Shown one piece after another: positions 14,625 through 23,460 of a stretch of DNA of 46,060 nucleotides. Positions within the stretch are counted from its first letter, which is position 1. Every line of letters begins with the position of its first letter. Origin of the DNA: Candidatus Aminicenantota bacterium (GTDB taxonomy: Bacteria; Acidobacteriota; Aminicenantia; Aminicenantales; Aminicenantaceae). The notes below the pieces were generated by a model, which searched no databases, was not told where the DNA came from, and saw only the letters and a list, made by a program, of their open reading frames with translations. The stretch is taken from positions 1 to 46,060 of the forward strand of contig JAUWTO010000003.1 of assembly GCA_030614685.1 (NCBI GenBank), in the 5' to 3' direction. Both the position numbers and the translations under genes were made by a program.

Positions 14625-14749
14625 GCAGATGCAGCCCTGACGAGGCATTCTTTGAGGGGATCCGACGCAGTCGGGCGGCGAGAATGTTTGAGCCCCGCGA
14701 GTTTCGCAGCCGCCGAAAAGAATGACACGGGAGGGCGGTGAGCATCTGC
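14625..14749. repeat. 125-bp structured element with nested inverted repeats
   Basis: Four nested complementary pairs: GCAGATGC/GCATCTGC (14625-14632, 14742-14749), GCCCT/AGGGC (14634-14638, 14732-14736), CATTCTTT/AAAGAATG (14646-14653, 14717-14724) and GGCGGC/GCCGCC (14674-14679, 14709-14714). It occupies the gap between the convergent amidohydrolase and dagK-like genes. The apex resembles, from memory, a short element common in other bacterial genomes. No terminator T-run. It is nearly the same length as, but unlike in sequence, the palindromic element at 10858. Confidence 0.55.
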
Positions 14750-14794
14750 GGGGAGCTACTCCCTGATGAATTCGGCGGAAAGGTTTGTTTGTGG

Positions 14795-15727
14795 TCAGGG
14801 AGTGAAATTGCGAGGCGAGATGATCTTGAGGGCGCGCGGCAGGATCTTGAGCTCGACCACATCCCGCTTCCCCAGGGACTCCCCGTTGTACTGAACCGGG
14901 AGGCTCTTTCCCCTGAAGACGGCCTTCGTGGCCTTGAAATGCCTCTGGGTCTTCTGAAACTTTCCGAAATAGATGCTGGGGAAGGACAGGAGAAATTTGC
15001 TGCCGCTGACCTCGAAAAAAGTAAGGTCGATGTAGCCGTCGTCGATCTTGGCCTGAGGAGCGACCTTCCATCCGTAGCCGAAATGGCTGCTCTTCCCGAT
15101 GATGACATCAAATACCTTCAAGTTCAGGACCTTATGCTTGAAATGGACACCGTCGTCGTCGAATCCGTCGAAAAGCTCGATCTCCAGTTCCTGCCTGGAA
15201 AGACGGGACATGATCCGTCCGGCCAAAAGGTGGCCGAAAATCCCCGGCATCCAATGGCGCTCCGCCTCCCAGGTTACCCTCGCCGTGGCCCCCAGGGATC
15301 CGAAGGTGCCCACGCGCCCTCCGAAATCGATGAGATCGATCTCCCGGGTGAATCCTTCCTGGATGATCCGGAGCGCCCGTGGCAGGTGCAGGGGGATGCC
15401 CAGGGAGATGCGGAAGGCATTACCGCTTCCCAGCGGCAGGATACCCAGGGCCAGCTCATGGCCGCGCCCCGAGAGGACGATGCCCTGAAGCACATCGGCG
15501 ATGGTCCCGTCCCCGCCGGCAGCCACGATGATATCGTGATCGGCACACAGTTCGGCAGTCTTCTGTACTGTGAAATCTTTGTCCTTATGCGTGTCGACGA
15601 ATTTGCCCGGCAGGTTCTTCTGGACGTAGTTTCGGACGAGGATGTTTCGTTCCCACTTCCGGTTAGCAGCTTTGGGATTGATTATGCAGACAATCCGGGG
15701 AGCGGAGCTCGCGTCACTCTGTGTCAT
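14795..15727 (-). CDS. diacylglycerol/sphingosine kinase-like protein (DagK/YegS family)
   Basis: 310 residues, a normal length. The N-terminal domain has the nucleotide-binding 'AAGGDGT' motif (about residues 70-76) and 'LPLGSGNAF' (about 98-106), the two hallmarks of the DAGK catalytic family; the C-terminal beta domain contains 'DDGYIDLTFFEV'. It probably phosphorylates diacylglycerol or another lipid at the inner membrane. The ATG at 15727 was preferred to an in-frame TTG at 15736; neither has a clear ribosome binding site. It is separated from the upstream SDR gene by only 60 bases, but its own promoter is present. Confidence 0.9.
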   Translation of the reverse strand: MTQSDASSAPRIVCIINPKAANRKWERNILVRNYVQKNLPGKFVDTHKDKDFTVQKTAELCADHDIIVAAGGDGTIADVLQGIVLSGRGHELALGILPLGSGNAFRISLGIPLHLPRALRIIQEGFTREIDLIDFGGRVGTFGSLGATARVTWEAERHWMPGIFGHLLAGRIMSRLSRQELEIELFDGFDDDGVHFKHKVLNLKVFDVIIGKSSHFGYGWKVAPQAKIDDGYIDLTFFEVSGSKFLLSFPSIYFGKFQKTQRHFKATKAVFRGKSLPVQYNGESLGKRDVVELKILPRALKIISPRNFTP

Positions 15728-15760
15728 GGTTTTCAAGGCATTTTGTTGGAATCGGTTCCT

Positions 15761-15790
15761 ATTATACTCAAATTGTTATTGTAAACTCAA
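15761..15790 (-). promoter_or_regulatory. promoter of the dagK-like gene
   Basis: Leftward TTGAGT (15790-15785), 18-base spacer, perfect TATAAT (15766-15761). The -35 box overlaps the stop codon of the SDR gene. The predicted start near 15754 leaves a 27-base leader. Confidence 0.5.
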
Positions 15791-16767
15791 TGGGAATGCA
15801 TGCTTCCGGACAGAGTTTCCCGAAAGCCCCGCTCCAGCGAGTATTCCGGTGTGAAGCCCAGTTGGGAGCGGGCCTTGTCGCAGGAGAACAGCCAAGGGGT
15901 CTGTGTCATGCTCTTCCAGGCCCTCCTCCCGAAATAGGACCGGATCAGCCGGGCCCGCTTTAGCCCGTCGGTCAGGGACGCGGCCAGCACGATAACGGCT
16001 TCCGGCAGGGGCACATACACAGGTCTGCTCAGGACGATATCCCTGAACGTGAACAGGACCCGGCGCCAGGAATATATCTCCCCGTCCGTCAGGTAATATG
16101 TCTCGCGGAGGGCCTCCGGTGCCAGGGCGGCCTGCACGGTTCCGCGATTGAGGTCCTCGACGTAGATGAGGGTTGTGGCAGGCTCGCGGCTTTTCAGGAC
16201 CGGGACGATCCGCTTTCGGATGAGGCGCATCAGGAGTTCGGTCTCCTTCTGCCGCGGGCCGTACACGTTGGGTGGGCGGATGATGGTGTAGGGAAGGCGC
16301 TCCCCGGCCTCCCTGACCGCCTCCTCACCCCTCAGTTTGGTGCGGCCGTATTCTGTGCGGGGTGAGGAGTTTTGTTCCTCGGTCTTGATGCTCCCCGTTT
16401 CAGAGGGGCCGGCGGCGGCGATGGAGGAAACATATACGAAGCGTCGCAGCGTGCCGCCGGCTTCGAGAGAGGCCTGTACCAGGTTGCGAGTGAATACATG
16501 GTTGACCTGTTCGTAGACTTCCCTGGGGGCGGAATGGATGCGCGCTGCCAGGTGGAAGATGTAATCCTGGCCGGATACGGCCTGTGTGAGGCGGTCAAGC
16601 TCGTCCAGCCGTCCCCGGACCAGCCTTACCCCCCGGTCCTTCAGCCTTGCCGTTCGGCTCTCCGGCCGGCACCAGCAGGTGATGTCCCAGCCCTTATCCG
16701 TCAGATAATCGACCAGGTGGCTCCCGATGAAGCCGGTGGCGCCTGTGATCAGTGCTCGGAGCGGCAT
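15787..16767 (-). CDS. NAD-dependent epimerase/dehydratase (extended SDR)
   Basis: 326 residues. N-terminal Rossmann motif 'TGATGFIG' (about 8-15), 'HLAA' near residue 73, and the catalytic 'YGRTK' (Tyr-x-x-x-Lys) near 140 preceded by the 'VSSIAAAG' strand. The Ser/Thr that completes the triad lies in that strand. Members act on nucleotide sugars or, in the 3-beta-HSD-like branch, on sterol or isoprenoid-type substrates; 'IRPPNVYGPRQ' is typical of both. The AGGGAG site eight bases upstream supports the ATG. Leftward, behind a possible 28-codon ORF. Substrate unknown. Confidence 0.88.
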   Translation of the reverse strand: MPLRALITGATGFIGSHLVDYLTDKGWDITCWCRPESRTARLKDRGVRLVRGRLDELDRLTQAVSGQDYIFHLAARIHSAPREVYEQVNHVFTRNLVQASLEAGGTLRRFVYVSSIAAAGPSETGSIKTEEQNSSPRTEYGRTKLRGEEAVREAGERLPYTIIRPPNVYGPRQKETELLMRLIRKRIVPVLKSREPATTLIYVEDLNRGTVQAALAPEALRETYYLTDGEIYSWRRVLFTFRDIVLSRPVYVPLPEAVIVLAASLTDGLKRARLIRSYFGRRAWKSMTQTPWLFSCDKARSQLGFTPEYSLERGFRETLSGSMHSH

Positions 16768-16783
16768 GTCTTGTACTCCCTGG

Positions 16784-16870
16784 TTACTCCTCTTTTTCCG
16801 TTTTGGGAATCTCAGAGAGCAGCTCGATGTCCTTTGATCCCGGGACCAGGAGTCCTGGTAGAGTTTTCAT
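16784..16870 (-). CDS. possible 28-residue leader ORF
   Basis: An ATG with a very good ribosome binding site (GGAGGGCGG) opens a 28-codon frame ending 16 bases before the SDR start. The peptide is acidic at its end and has no signal or membrane segment. It may be a leader peptide, a remnant or chance; the ribosome binding site is the only positive evidence. Confidence 0.3.
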   Translation of the reverse strand: MKTLPGLLVPGSKDIELLSEIPKTEKEE

Positions 16871-17039
16871 GCCGCCCTCCATGAGATATTTTCCAGACAT
16901 GCCAAGAGAATTCTAACATATATGAAACCGGCTGGATATTCAACGGGCTTATCCTATATGGGGGTGGGACGCTCAGCTTGCATTTTCGCTGCAGATTTAG
17001 CACAATCTTTATGGTTTTCAGACCGGAAAAGTGAAAACA

Positions 17040-18017
17040 ATGCCATCACTCGAAGCCGTGCACGAAGTCAGGGGGAAGCGCTTCCTGTTTGCGGTAGAGA
17101 CCTCTGACCGAGGAGTGGACTACCTGAAATACGAGCGCCTGCGAATGGATATCTGGAAGGATCCGGCCGACCACCTCGCTGGCGCCCGGAACCTGGTGAG
17201 CGAGAATTTCCTCTATGACGGGGCAAGCCTGTTCATCGCCGTGTACGAGGAGGACCGGCTCGGGCAGTTCGAGAGGGACGATGTGCATCTGGCCGCGTTC
17301 GCCTACGGGTATGTTGGGGTGGATGACAAGATCGTCGCCTTCCGCAAGCAGGAAAACCTGATCTTCTACTCTCAGTATGCGGCCGTGCGTCCGGACCTCC
17401 AGAGCAGAGGCCTGGGGATTCTGCTGAAGGAGTTCCAGCGCGAACAGGTGAGCGAGCGCCTGGGCGTGCGAGTCATCACCTGCACCTTCGACCCCCTGGC
17501 CGGCGTCAATGCTTACCGCAACATTCACATCTTCGGGATGGAGGTCCGGGCCTATAAAGACGCCTACTACGAGGATTTCTCCGGCCTCTTGAACAGGATG
17601 GATGTCCCCAGCGACCGGTTCCTGGTAGCCTGGGATCTGGACAAACCGCGCGGCCGAGAACGGTCGGAGGTCGACCTCCCGGGCCTTCTGTTGGCCGGTG
17701 CCGAGTGTTTGCTCACGGAGCCGGCCCGGGTCCCGGGGAAACACGCGGAGCTGGACCTGAGGGTGGCCAGAGCGATGAGGCCGGGGCCGATACCGGATCC
17801 GGCCCTGATCGAGGTCCCCTTTGATTTCTACACCATGCTCAGGGAGACGGACGTCGCAGACCATCAGGTCCGGCAGATCCCCATCGCCTGGAGGGAGGTC
17901 TCCCGCCGTGCTTTCCATACCTTGTTTGACGCCGGCTACAGGGTCATCGATTTTCGGTATCTGAAGAGTGATGGGGAAAAACGGGATTTTTATGTGTTGA
18001 GCAATAAACAAGTCTGA
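17040..18017 (+). CDS. GNAT-family acetyltransferase-like protein (COG3375 type)
   Basis: 325 residues from the ATG (GTG at 17031 is an alternative). The N-terminal half is a GNAT fold: 'FYSQYAAVRPDLQSRGLGILL' (about 112-132) contains the acetyl-CoA pyrophosphate loop (Q/R-x-x-G-x-G/A equivalent), followed by 'TCTFDPLAGVNAYRNIHIFGM', a phrase I associate with COG3375 proteins. The C-terminal third is specific to this group and has no clear motif. Predicted cytoplasmic; substrate unknown. It diverges from the SDR gene. Confidence 0.75.
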   Translation: MPSLEAVHEVRGKRFLFAVETSDRGVDYLKYERLRMDIWKDPADHLAGARNLVSENFLYDGASLFIAVYEEDRLGQFERDDVHLAAFAYGYVGVDDKIVAFRKQENLIFYSQYAAVRPDLQSRGLGILLKEFQREQVSERLGVRVITCTFDPLAGVNAYRNIHIFGMEVRAYKDAYYEDFSGLLNRMDVPSDRFLVAWDLDKPRGRERSEVDLPGLLLAGAECLLTEPARVPGKHAELDLRVARAMRPGPIPDPALIEVPFDFYTMLRETDVADHQVRQIPIAWREVSRRAFHTLFDAGYRVIDFRYLKSDGEKRDFYVLSNKQV

Positions 18018-18273
18018 GAAGAGAGAGGGCGGCCATAACAAACAAAACGATCATACACTTCGCCTGACTGTCCGGACCGAGCCGCACCGGCATTTCTGTT
18101 GCCTAAAGTGTAAAAATGTTGTAGATATTGAGAACGAGGACACGCCCGCTCGCGAACTCGAAGGCCATCGAGCCAAGGGCTGCCAGGTTTACTTGCATGG
18201 CGTGAGTACTGACTGCTGCCGTTCATTGAACGGTTGATATTTTACATTATTATACTTGAAGAAGGAGAATTGA

Positions 18274-18795
18274 ATGTCTGAGATCACCAAGCAGATCGAG
18301 AATGCCATCATCGGAGCCATTCGGCTGGAGGTCAACGGCCGCAAGTTTTTCAACCATGCCGCCGAAATGACCGAACATGAGAAAGGGAAAAACATGTTCA
18401 AGTTCCTTGCGGAGGAAGAGGTCAAGCATCTCGAGACCTTCAGCAAGCTGTTCAGTGAGATCCTGGACGGTGATGACTGGAAAAAATACATAAAGAGCAG
18501 CGACATGGAAGGCGAGGCGCCGCTGGTGGAGAGGCTGAAGGAGCGCCTGAAAAGCGGAGAAGGCAAAGGCGAGACCGAGGCCCTCAGCATCGGCATGCAG
18601 CTGGAGATGGAAGCGATCCAGTTCTTTCAGAAGGCGGCGGCGGAAACAGATGACCCGGTGGCCCGCAAGATATTCCGGGACATTGGCGAAGAAGAGAAAT
18701 TCCACTACGATCTCCTGCAGGCCCAGCACGATTCAGTGACCAATTCGGGATTCTGGCTGGACGGCGCCGAATTCCAGATGGATGGGAAGTGGTAA
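18274..18795 (+). CDS. rubrerythrin-family ferritin-like diiron protein
   Basis: 173 residues forming a four-helix ferritin-like bundle. Iron-ligand motifs: Glu near residue 19 in 'AIRLEVNGRKFF', 'EEEVKH' near 49-54, Glu in 'LEMEAIQFF' near 112, and 'EEEKFHYD' near 145. There is no C-terminal rubredoxin CxxC pair, so electrons must come from a separate donor. Rubrerythrins reduce hydrogen peroxide in anaerobes; ferritin-like homologues without rubredoxin may also store iron. AAGGAG supports the start. Monocistronic; the regulatory site of the next gene begins 15 bases after its stop. Confidence 0.88.
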   Translation: MSEITKQIENAIIGAIRLEVNGRKFFNHAAEMTEHEKGKNMFKFLAEEEVKHLETFSKLFSEILDGDDWKKYIKSSDMEGEAPLVERLKERLKSGEGKGETEALSIGMQLEMEAIQFFQKAAAETDDPVARKIFRDIGEEEKFHYDLLQAQHDSVTNSGFWLDGAEFQMDGKW

Positions 18796-18809
18796 ACTGA
18801 AGCCGTTTT

Positions 18810-18826
18810 TGTAAAGATATTTTACA
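18810..18826. promoter_or_regulatory. upstream activator site, perfect TGTAAA-N5-TTTACA
   Basis: Perfect 6-bp arms with a 5-bp spacer, centred about 81 bp before the GG of the sigma54 promoter at 18898. The same motif recurs before the second sigma54 promoter of this locus (23363), so it is the likely binding site of the NtrC-type regulator encoded at 22021. Confidence 0.65.
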
Positions 18827-18897
18827 TATTTTCCTTTTTGTGTTATCCTATCCATGACTCACCCCTGGAAATCCGAGGGTGGACCCTGGGTTCATGG

Positions 18898-18913
18898 TGG
18901 TATGAAACTTGCT
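18898..18913 (+). promoter_or_regulatory. sigma54 promoter of the sensor locus
   Basis: TGGTATG-AAAC-TTGCT fits the -24/-12 consensus TGGYRYR-N4-TTGCW at every defined position. The predicted start is about 18924, 32 bases before the ATG at 18956. Confidence 0.75.
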
Positions 18914-18955
18914 CCTGAAAAACCCCTGAACCATGCACCGATAATTGGATAGACA

Positions 18956-20551
18956 ATGCACATCAAGCTACCGCTCTTACTGCTTTTTTTCACCTTCATC
19001 GCAGGGGCGTCGCCCCAGCTTTCCGAGGAGGTCAGCGATCCGGTCGTAGTGTTCAACTCGGCTTCCCAGAACATCTTCCGTCTCAAGGCTTTTGGTGAGA
19101 GCTTCGAGGTCCAGCTGGATCCTATCCACCCCGACGCCACTGTTTTTGTCTCGGAGCAGCTCTTCGATGGTCTGGTGACCCTGGATTCCGAGCTGAATCC
19201 CGGGCCCGCCCTGGCAGACTACTGGTACAAGGACCCCCAGGGCCTCTTCCACCGCTTCATGCTGCGCAAGGGTGTTCGGTTTCATCACGGCGAGGAGCTT
19301 ACTGCCGAGGACGTGAAATTTTCCCTGGAACGAATCCTGGATCCGGCAAACGCATCGCCCTATGCCGAGTACTTCCTGGACCGTGTGGTCGGGGCCCGGG
19401 AATTCAACTCCGGAAAGGCGAGGGAGGTCACTGGATTTAGGGTCGTGGACAGCCTTACGTTTCAGATCCGGTGGACGAGACCCTATGCCATGGCACTTTC
19501 TCTGCTGAGCATGCCTTTCTGCAAGATCCTGCCGCGGGACCGCGTCCTGGAGCAGGAGAGGGGCTTTTTTCAGAAACCGGCCGGCACGGGACCCTTCATG
19601 TTCGAGGAGTGGGTCAGGGACAACCGCCTGGAGATCGTGGGCGTGCGTCTTGCCAGGAATCCGGGATATTTCGGCGGGATCCCCCACATCGAATATGTGG
19701 AATTCTGTCCCTATTACCAGCTGGATGACTTCATGCAGGGGAAGATCCACGCCATTCCTGTGGAGTCGGAGAGACTGCTCCAGGGGGATTATCAGGTCTT
19801 CCGAGACGGATCCATCCATCCGTTTTTCCTGGGGATGAGCTGCCATATCGCGCCGCTGGACGACCCCCAGGTCAGGCGGGCCATCGCACTCGGCATCGAC
19901 AAGCCGGAGATCGTGCGGGTCACACACGATGTGAGATATCACAGGCAGCTGCTGCACGGCTTCATCCCCTCCAAGCTGCCCGGCTTCTTCCTGACCGATG
20001 AATTGAACACCTACAACGTTCAACAGGCCCAGGAGATGCTGGAGGGAGCGGGGCTGACCCAGGAAAAATTCCCCGAACTCACGCTGCTCCTGGAGGAGCC
20101 CCGCACCGATTTCAAGCACCTCCTCTTTGTTGAGCTGCGCCGCCAGATGAGGGCTTTGGGGATTGATCTGAGGGAAGAATATTACCGCAGGATCGAGCAG
20201 GTGAGGAATTTCCGGAGACCCTACCTGATGCTGAGCTCTCTGCGGCTGGATTTTCCCGGCCCCGAGGCTATCATCCGCCCTCTCTTCTCTTCGAATGCTC
20301 CGGAAAACCTGTGCCGCTACAGCAATCCCGAGCTTGACGGCCTGCTGAGGACCGCAGATCTGGAAAAGAGCTGGAATGTCCGCAGGGATCTTTTTGTGCA
20401 GATTCAGAAGCTCCTCAACACAGATATGCCGGCCGTACCCCTGTTCACGCAGCAGAACCAGGTGGCCGTGCAGCCCTTTGTGCGGGGGATCAAAAATCAA
20501 TCCCTGGGATTCTACTATATCAAGATGAAAAACGTCCGAGTGGAGAGATAG
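18956..20551 (+). CDS. family-5 extracellular solute-binding protein (peptide/nickel type)
   Basis: 531 residues. Sec signal peptide (about 1-18, 'LLLLFFTFIAGA') without a lipobox, then a DppA/OppA-like SBP_bac_5 domain: 'LDPIHPDATVFVSEQLFDGLVTLD' near the start, 'LRKGVRFHHGEELTAEDVKFSLERI' (about 102-126), 'GTGPFMFEEW' and 'VRRAIALGIDKPEIV' (about 302-316). It should bind an oligopeptide or similar ligand in the periplasm. No ABC permease or ATPase gene is nearby; instead a histidine kinase follows after 9 bases, so it more likely presents a ligand to that sensor than feeds a transporter. Transcribed from a sigma54 promoter. Confidence 0.92.
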   Translation: MHIKLPLLLLFFTFIAGASPQLSEEVSDPVVVFNSASQNIFRLKAFGESFEVQLDPIHPDATVFVSEQLFDGLVTLDSELNPGPALADYWYKDPQGLFHRFMLRKGVRFHHGEELTAEDVKFSLERILDPANASPYAEYFLDRVVGAREFNSGKAREVTGFRVVDSLTFQIRWTRPYAMALSLLSMPFCKILPRDRVLEQERGFFQKPAGTGPFMFEEWVRDNRLEIVGVRLARNPGYFGGIPHIEYVEFCPYYQLDDFMQGKIHAIPVESERLLQGDYQVFRDGSIHPFFLGMSCHIAPLDDPQVRRAIALGIDKPEIVRVTHDVRYHRQLLHGFIPSKLPGFFLTDELNTYNVQQAQEMLEGAGLTQEKFPELTLLLEEPRTDFKHLLFVELRRQMRALGIDLREEYYRRIEQVRNFRRPYLMLSSLRLDFPGPEAIIRPLFSSNAPENLCRYSNPELDGLLRTADLEKSWNVRRDLFVQIQKLLNTDMPAVPLFTQQNQVAVQPFVRGIKNQSLGFYYIKMKNVRVER

Positions 20552-20560
20552 GGCAACGAA

Positions 20561-22024
20561 ATGGCCGTGTATATCTCTTTACGCACTCGCCTGGCGCTCT
20601 GGGTGATCTTTCTGCTCCTCGCCCAGGTGGTTTTGGTCCTGTTCGTGATCCAGCGGCAGGAGGTCGTCGCCATTGAGCAGGAGCAGAGGGAGAAGGGCCT
20701 GGTCCTGGCCAACAGCATCATCCAGGAGAACACCCCCCTTCTGGTGCGGTTCGATTACGACGCCCTTAAGGAAAACCTCGATGCCCGGATCGATGATATG
20801 CTGGTCTATATCATCTTCTATAATCGTTTCAACATGCCGGCCGCGGGCAATGACTTCATCGTCGGATTCGATGACATCTATCAGTTCACCAATCTGGGGG
20901 AGGATCTTACTGACAGGGAGGCCGTCGTCCGGCGGCATCAGCTGCGGGATGCCGAGCACAACCCCCTGGTCGATGTGCTCGAGATCGAGATCCCTATTTT
21001 CCTGCGGGATGTGAGCGATCGTTGGGGTTCCGTGAAGCTGGGACTTTCTCTGGATGAGATGCATGCCGAGGTGCGGCGCACGAGCATGCTGCTGCTGGGG
21101 ATCGGGGTCCTGGGTCTCCTGATCGGGATCATCGGTGCGACCTGGCTGGCTCGCAGGATCACGACGCCCCTCCAGAAACTCGTGGAGGGCACCAAACAAC
21201 TCAGCCGGGGAGATTTTTCCCTCCAGATCGACATCGATTCCCAGGATGAAGTAGGAAACCTGGCCAGGAGTTTCAACGAGATGAGCAGCCAGCTCCAGCT
21301 GCTCCAGAAACGGATGGAGGAGGCGAACAAGCGCCTGATCCAGGTCGAGAAGCTGGCCTCCATCGGGCACATCTCCGCCGGTATCGCCCATGAGATCCGC
21401 AATCCTCTGACGGCTGTGAAGCTGAACATCCAGAAGATCAGCGCAAAAGAGAACCTGGACGAGGGGGACCTGGTCAACCTGGAGATTTCCCAGGAAGGCA
21501 TCGCCCAGATCGAGAAGTTCATCAAGGAGCTCCTGAATTATGCCCGGGTCTCCGAGCTCAATCTGGACTGGTTTGCCATGGACCAGATCATCGACGGATC
21601 CATCAAGATGATCGCCGATTCACTCGAGCTAAAGAATGTGACGATTGAAAAGCACTATGCCCCAGATATGCCCCAGGTGCGTGTGGATGCGGACAAGGTC
21701 CGTCAGGTCATTCTGAACATGCTGCGCAACTCCTGTGAGGTGGTCGATGTCGGCGGGAAGATCAAGGTCCGCATCGAGAAGGCCGACACGCCTTCCGGGC
21801 CCCGGCTGCGGACTTTGATCTCAGACAACGGCAGGGGCGTCCCACAGAAGGACTGGGAGAACGTGTTCGAGCCGTTCTACACCACCAAGGCCAGCGGGAT
21901 CGGCTTGGGCCTGGCCATCGCCCGCAAGATACTCGAACAGCACGACGGCACCATCCGGGTGAGAGCCCAGGAGGGCCGGGGCAGCTGCTTCGAGATCCTC
22001 CTCCCCTGTGAGAGTGAAACATGA
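20561..22024 (+). CDS. membrane sensor histidine kinase with HAMP domain
   Basis: 487 residues. Membrane segment 1 (about 11-31), a periplasmic sensor region (about 32-174), membrane segment 2 (about 175-197), HAMP (about 198-250), a short coiled region, then the HisKA dimerisation domain with phospho-acceptor His277 in 'GIAHEIRNPL'. The ATPase domain shows the N box ('MLRNSCEVV'), G1 ('DNGRGVP') and G2 ('GIGLGLAIA'). It should phosphorylate the NtrC-type protein encoded immediately downstream with an ATGA overlap. The sensor region probably reads the state of the binding protein encoded just upstream; that is inference from gene order. Confidence 0.93.
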   Translation: MAVYISLRTRLALWVIFLLLAQVVLVLFVIQRQEVVAIEQEQREKGLVLANSIIQENTPLLVRFDYDALKENLDARIDDMLVYIIFYNRFNMPAAGNDFIVGFDDIYQFTNLGEDLTDREAVVRRHQLRDAEHNPLVDVLEIEIPIFLRDVSDRWGSVKLGLSLDEMHAEVRRTSMLLLGIGVLGLLIGIIGATWLARRITTPLQKLVEGTKQLSRGDFSLQIDIDSQDEVGNLARSFNEMSSQLQLLQKRMEEANKRLIQVEKLASIGHISAGIAHEIRNPLTAVKLNIQKISAKENLDEGDLVNLEISQEGIAQIEKFIKELLNYARVSELNLDWFAMDQIIDGSIKMIADSLELKNVTIEKHYAPDMPQVRVDADKVRQVILNMLRNSCEVVDVGGKIKVRIEKADTPSGPRLRTLISDNGRGVPQKDWENVFEPFYTTKASGIGLGLAIARKILEQHDGTIRVRAQEGRGSCFEILLPCESET

Positions 22025-23355
22025 AAACCATCCTGATCGTTGACGACGATCCCCTCATCCTGAAGACTCTGTCTTCGCATTTCACGAATAGCGGCTACGA
22101 GGTTTTGACTGCTGCGGACGGCAGAGAGGGCCTCCAAAAATATACCGATGCGATGCCTGACCTCGTCATCCTGGACATCCGCCTGCCCGATGTGGACGGC
22201 CTGGAAGCACTCAAGCGGATCCGGGGCATCGATCCGAAGGCCCTGGTCGTCATCATCACCGCCTTCGACGACATGAAGACCACAGTGGAGGCCATTAAAT
22301 CCGGCGCCTTCGAGTATCTGGTCAAGCCCCTGGATTTCCTGGAGCTGGATCTCACCATCAACAAAGCCTTCCAGGTCAGCAAGTTGGAGGGCAAGCTGCA
22401 TTACCTGGTCGAGGAGAAGCAGAAGGAATATACCATCGACAACATCATCGGCCGCTCCCCCCCAATGCGAGAGGTCTTCAAGCTGATCGGATCTGTGGTC
22501 AACAACCGGGCCAATATCCTGATCCAGGGAGAGAGCGGGACAGGCAAGGAGTTGTGCGCCAAGGCCATCCATTACAACAGCGCCAACAAGGACGAGCCGT
22601 TTATCGTCATCAACTGCTCAGCCATTCAGGACACTCTGCTCGAGAGCGAGCTGTTCGGCCATGTCAAGGGCGCCTTCACCGATGCGATCCAGGAGACCAA
22701 GGGCAAGTTCGAGATCGCCGGTAAGGGGACGCTGTTCCTGGATGAGATCGGAGACATCTCACCCAACCTGCAGTCCAAGCTGCTGCGGGTGATCGAGAGC
22801 CGGGACTTCATGAAGGTGGGAGGGGAGAAGGTCCTCACGACCGAGGCCCGCATCATCGCCGCCACCAACAAGGACCTGAAGACTCTGATCGAAGAGGGGA
22901 CGTTCCGGGAGGATCTGTACTGGCGGCTGAAGGTCGTGGAGATCAAGCTGCCTCCGTTGCGCGAACGCAAGGAAGATGTTCCCGAACTGGTGGGCTACCT
23001 GATGGAGAAGATCAACCGGGAGCTGCGCAAGAATGTGCGCAAGGTGCCGGATCATGTCATGAAAAAGCTGATCGCCTGGCCCTGGAAAGGCAATGTCCGG
23101 GAGTTGGAGAACGCCCTGACCCATGCCGCTATCCTGGCTAAGGGGGACATCATCCTGGAGGAAAACCTGCCCCTTGAAGGAGGCGACAAGAATCCCTATC
23201 CCCAGAAGCTGGTGGCCCTTAAGGAAGTGGAGAAGAGCTACATCCAGCATGTCCTCCAGATCGCCAAAGGGTCCAAGATCCAGGCCAGCCAGATCCTGGG
23301 GATCAGCCGCCCTACTCTGGACAAGAAGATCAAGGATTACCAGCTGGACGTCTGA
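22021..23355 (+). CDS. NtrC-family sigma54-dependent response regulator
   Basis: 444 residues. Receiver domain (1-118) with Asp52 as phospho-acceptor and Lys102 in 'LVKPLD'; AAA+ domain (about 142-370) with Walker A 'GESGTGKE' (170-177), the sigma54-contact loop GAFTDA (217-222, a variant of GAFTGA), Walker B 'LFLDEIGD' and the 'GNVRELENAL' helix; C-terminal Fis-type helix-turn-helix (about 415-440, 'IQASQILGISRPTLDKKI'). It activates sigma54 promoters by ATP hydrolysis. Two such promoters, each with a shared upstream palindrome, flank its own transcription unit, so it most likely regulates this locus. Confidence 0.95.
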   Translation: MKTILIVDDDPLILKTLSSHFTNSGYEVLTAADGREGLQKYTDAMPDLVILDIRLPDVDGLEALKRIRGIDPKALVVIITAFDDMKTTVEAIKSGAFEYLVKPLDFLELDLTINKAFQVSKLEGKLHYLVEEKQKEYTIDNIIGRSPPMREVFKLIGSVVNNRANILIQGESGTGKELCAKAIHYNSANKDEPFIVINCSAIQDTLLESELFGHVKGAFTDAIQETKGKFEIAGKGTLFLDEIGDISPNLQSKLLRVIESRDFMKVGGEKVLTTEARIIAATNKDLKTLIEEGTFREDLYWRLKVVEIKLPPLRERKEDVPELVGYLMEKINRELRKNVRKVPDHVMKKLIAWPWKGNVRELENALTHAAILAKGDIILEENLPLEGGDKNPYPQKLVALKEVEKSYIQHVLQIAKGSKIQASQILGISRPTLDKKIKDYQLDV

Positions 23356-23362
23356 ATCAGAA

Positions 23363-23399
23363 TGTAAAACCCTTTTACTTGGTGTAAAATTTATTTCCG
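23363..23399. promoter_or_regulatory. two tandem upstream activator sites
   Basis: Site A: TGTAAA-ACCCT-TTTACT (23363-23379), 11 of 12 matches to the motif at 18810. Site B: TGTAAA-ATTTA-TTTCCG (23383-23399), a good left half with a weak right half. They are 20 bp apart, two helical turns. Site A is centred 91 bp before the GG of the sigma54 promoter at 23461, ten bases (one turn) further than at the first promoter. Confidence 0.6.
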
Positions 23400-23460
23400 A
23401 GTATTCTTATCTAAATGTTAAACTATCCCCTTTTTTCCCCTGGGAAGCCTTTTCTAAACT

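Noticed and set aside
18109-18125. TGTAAA-AATGT-TGTAGA upstream of the rubrerythrin-like gene, a weak match to the sigma54 activator motif
   Set aside because: Right half is poor and no sigma54 promoter (GG-N10-GC) lies at the expected distance downstream.
17990-18226. Minus-strand frame of 78 codons in the gap between the GNAT and rubrerythrin genes
   Set aside because: No ribosome binding site, no recognisable text, and it overlaps the GNAT gene end. I see no other feature in this 256-base gap apart from the rubrerythrin ribosome binding site.
18977-20500. Minus-strand open frame of 507 codons opposite the solute-binding protein gene
   Set aside because: Shadow of a clear SBP_bac_5 gene; no recognisable protein text. 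The similar frames at 24309-25862, 17046-18041 and 35567-37096 were rejected for the same reason.
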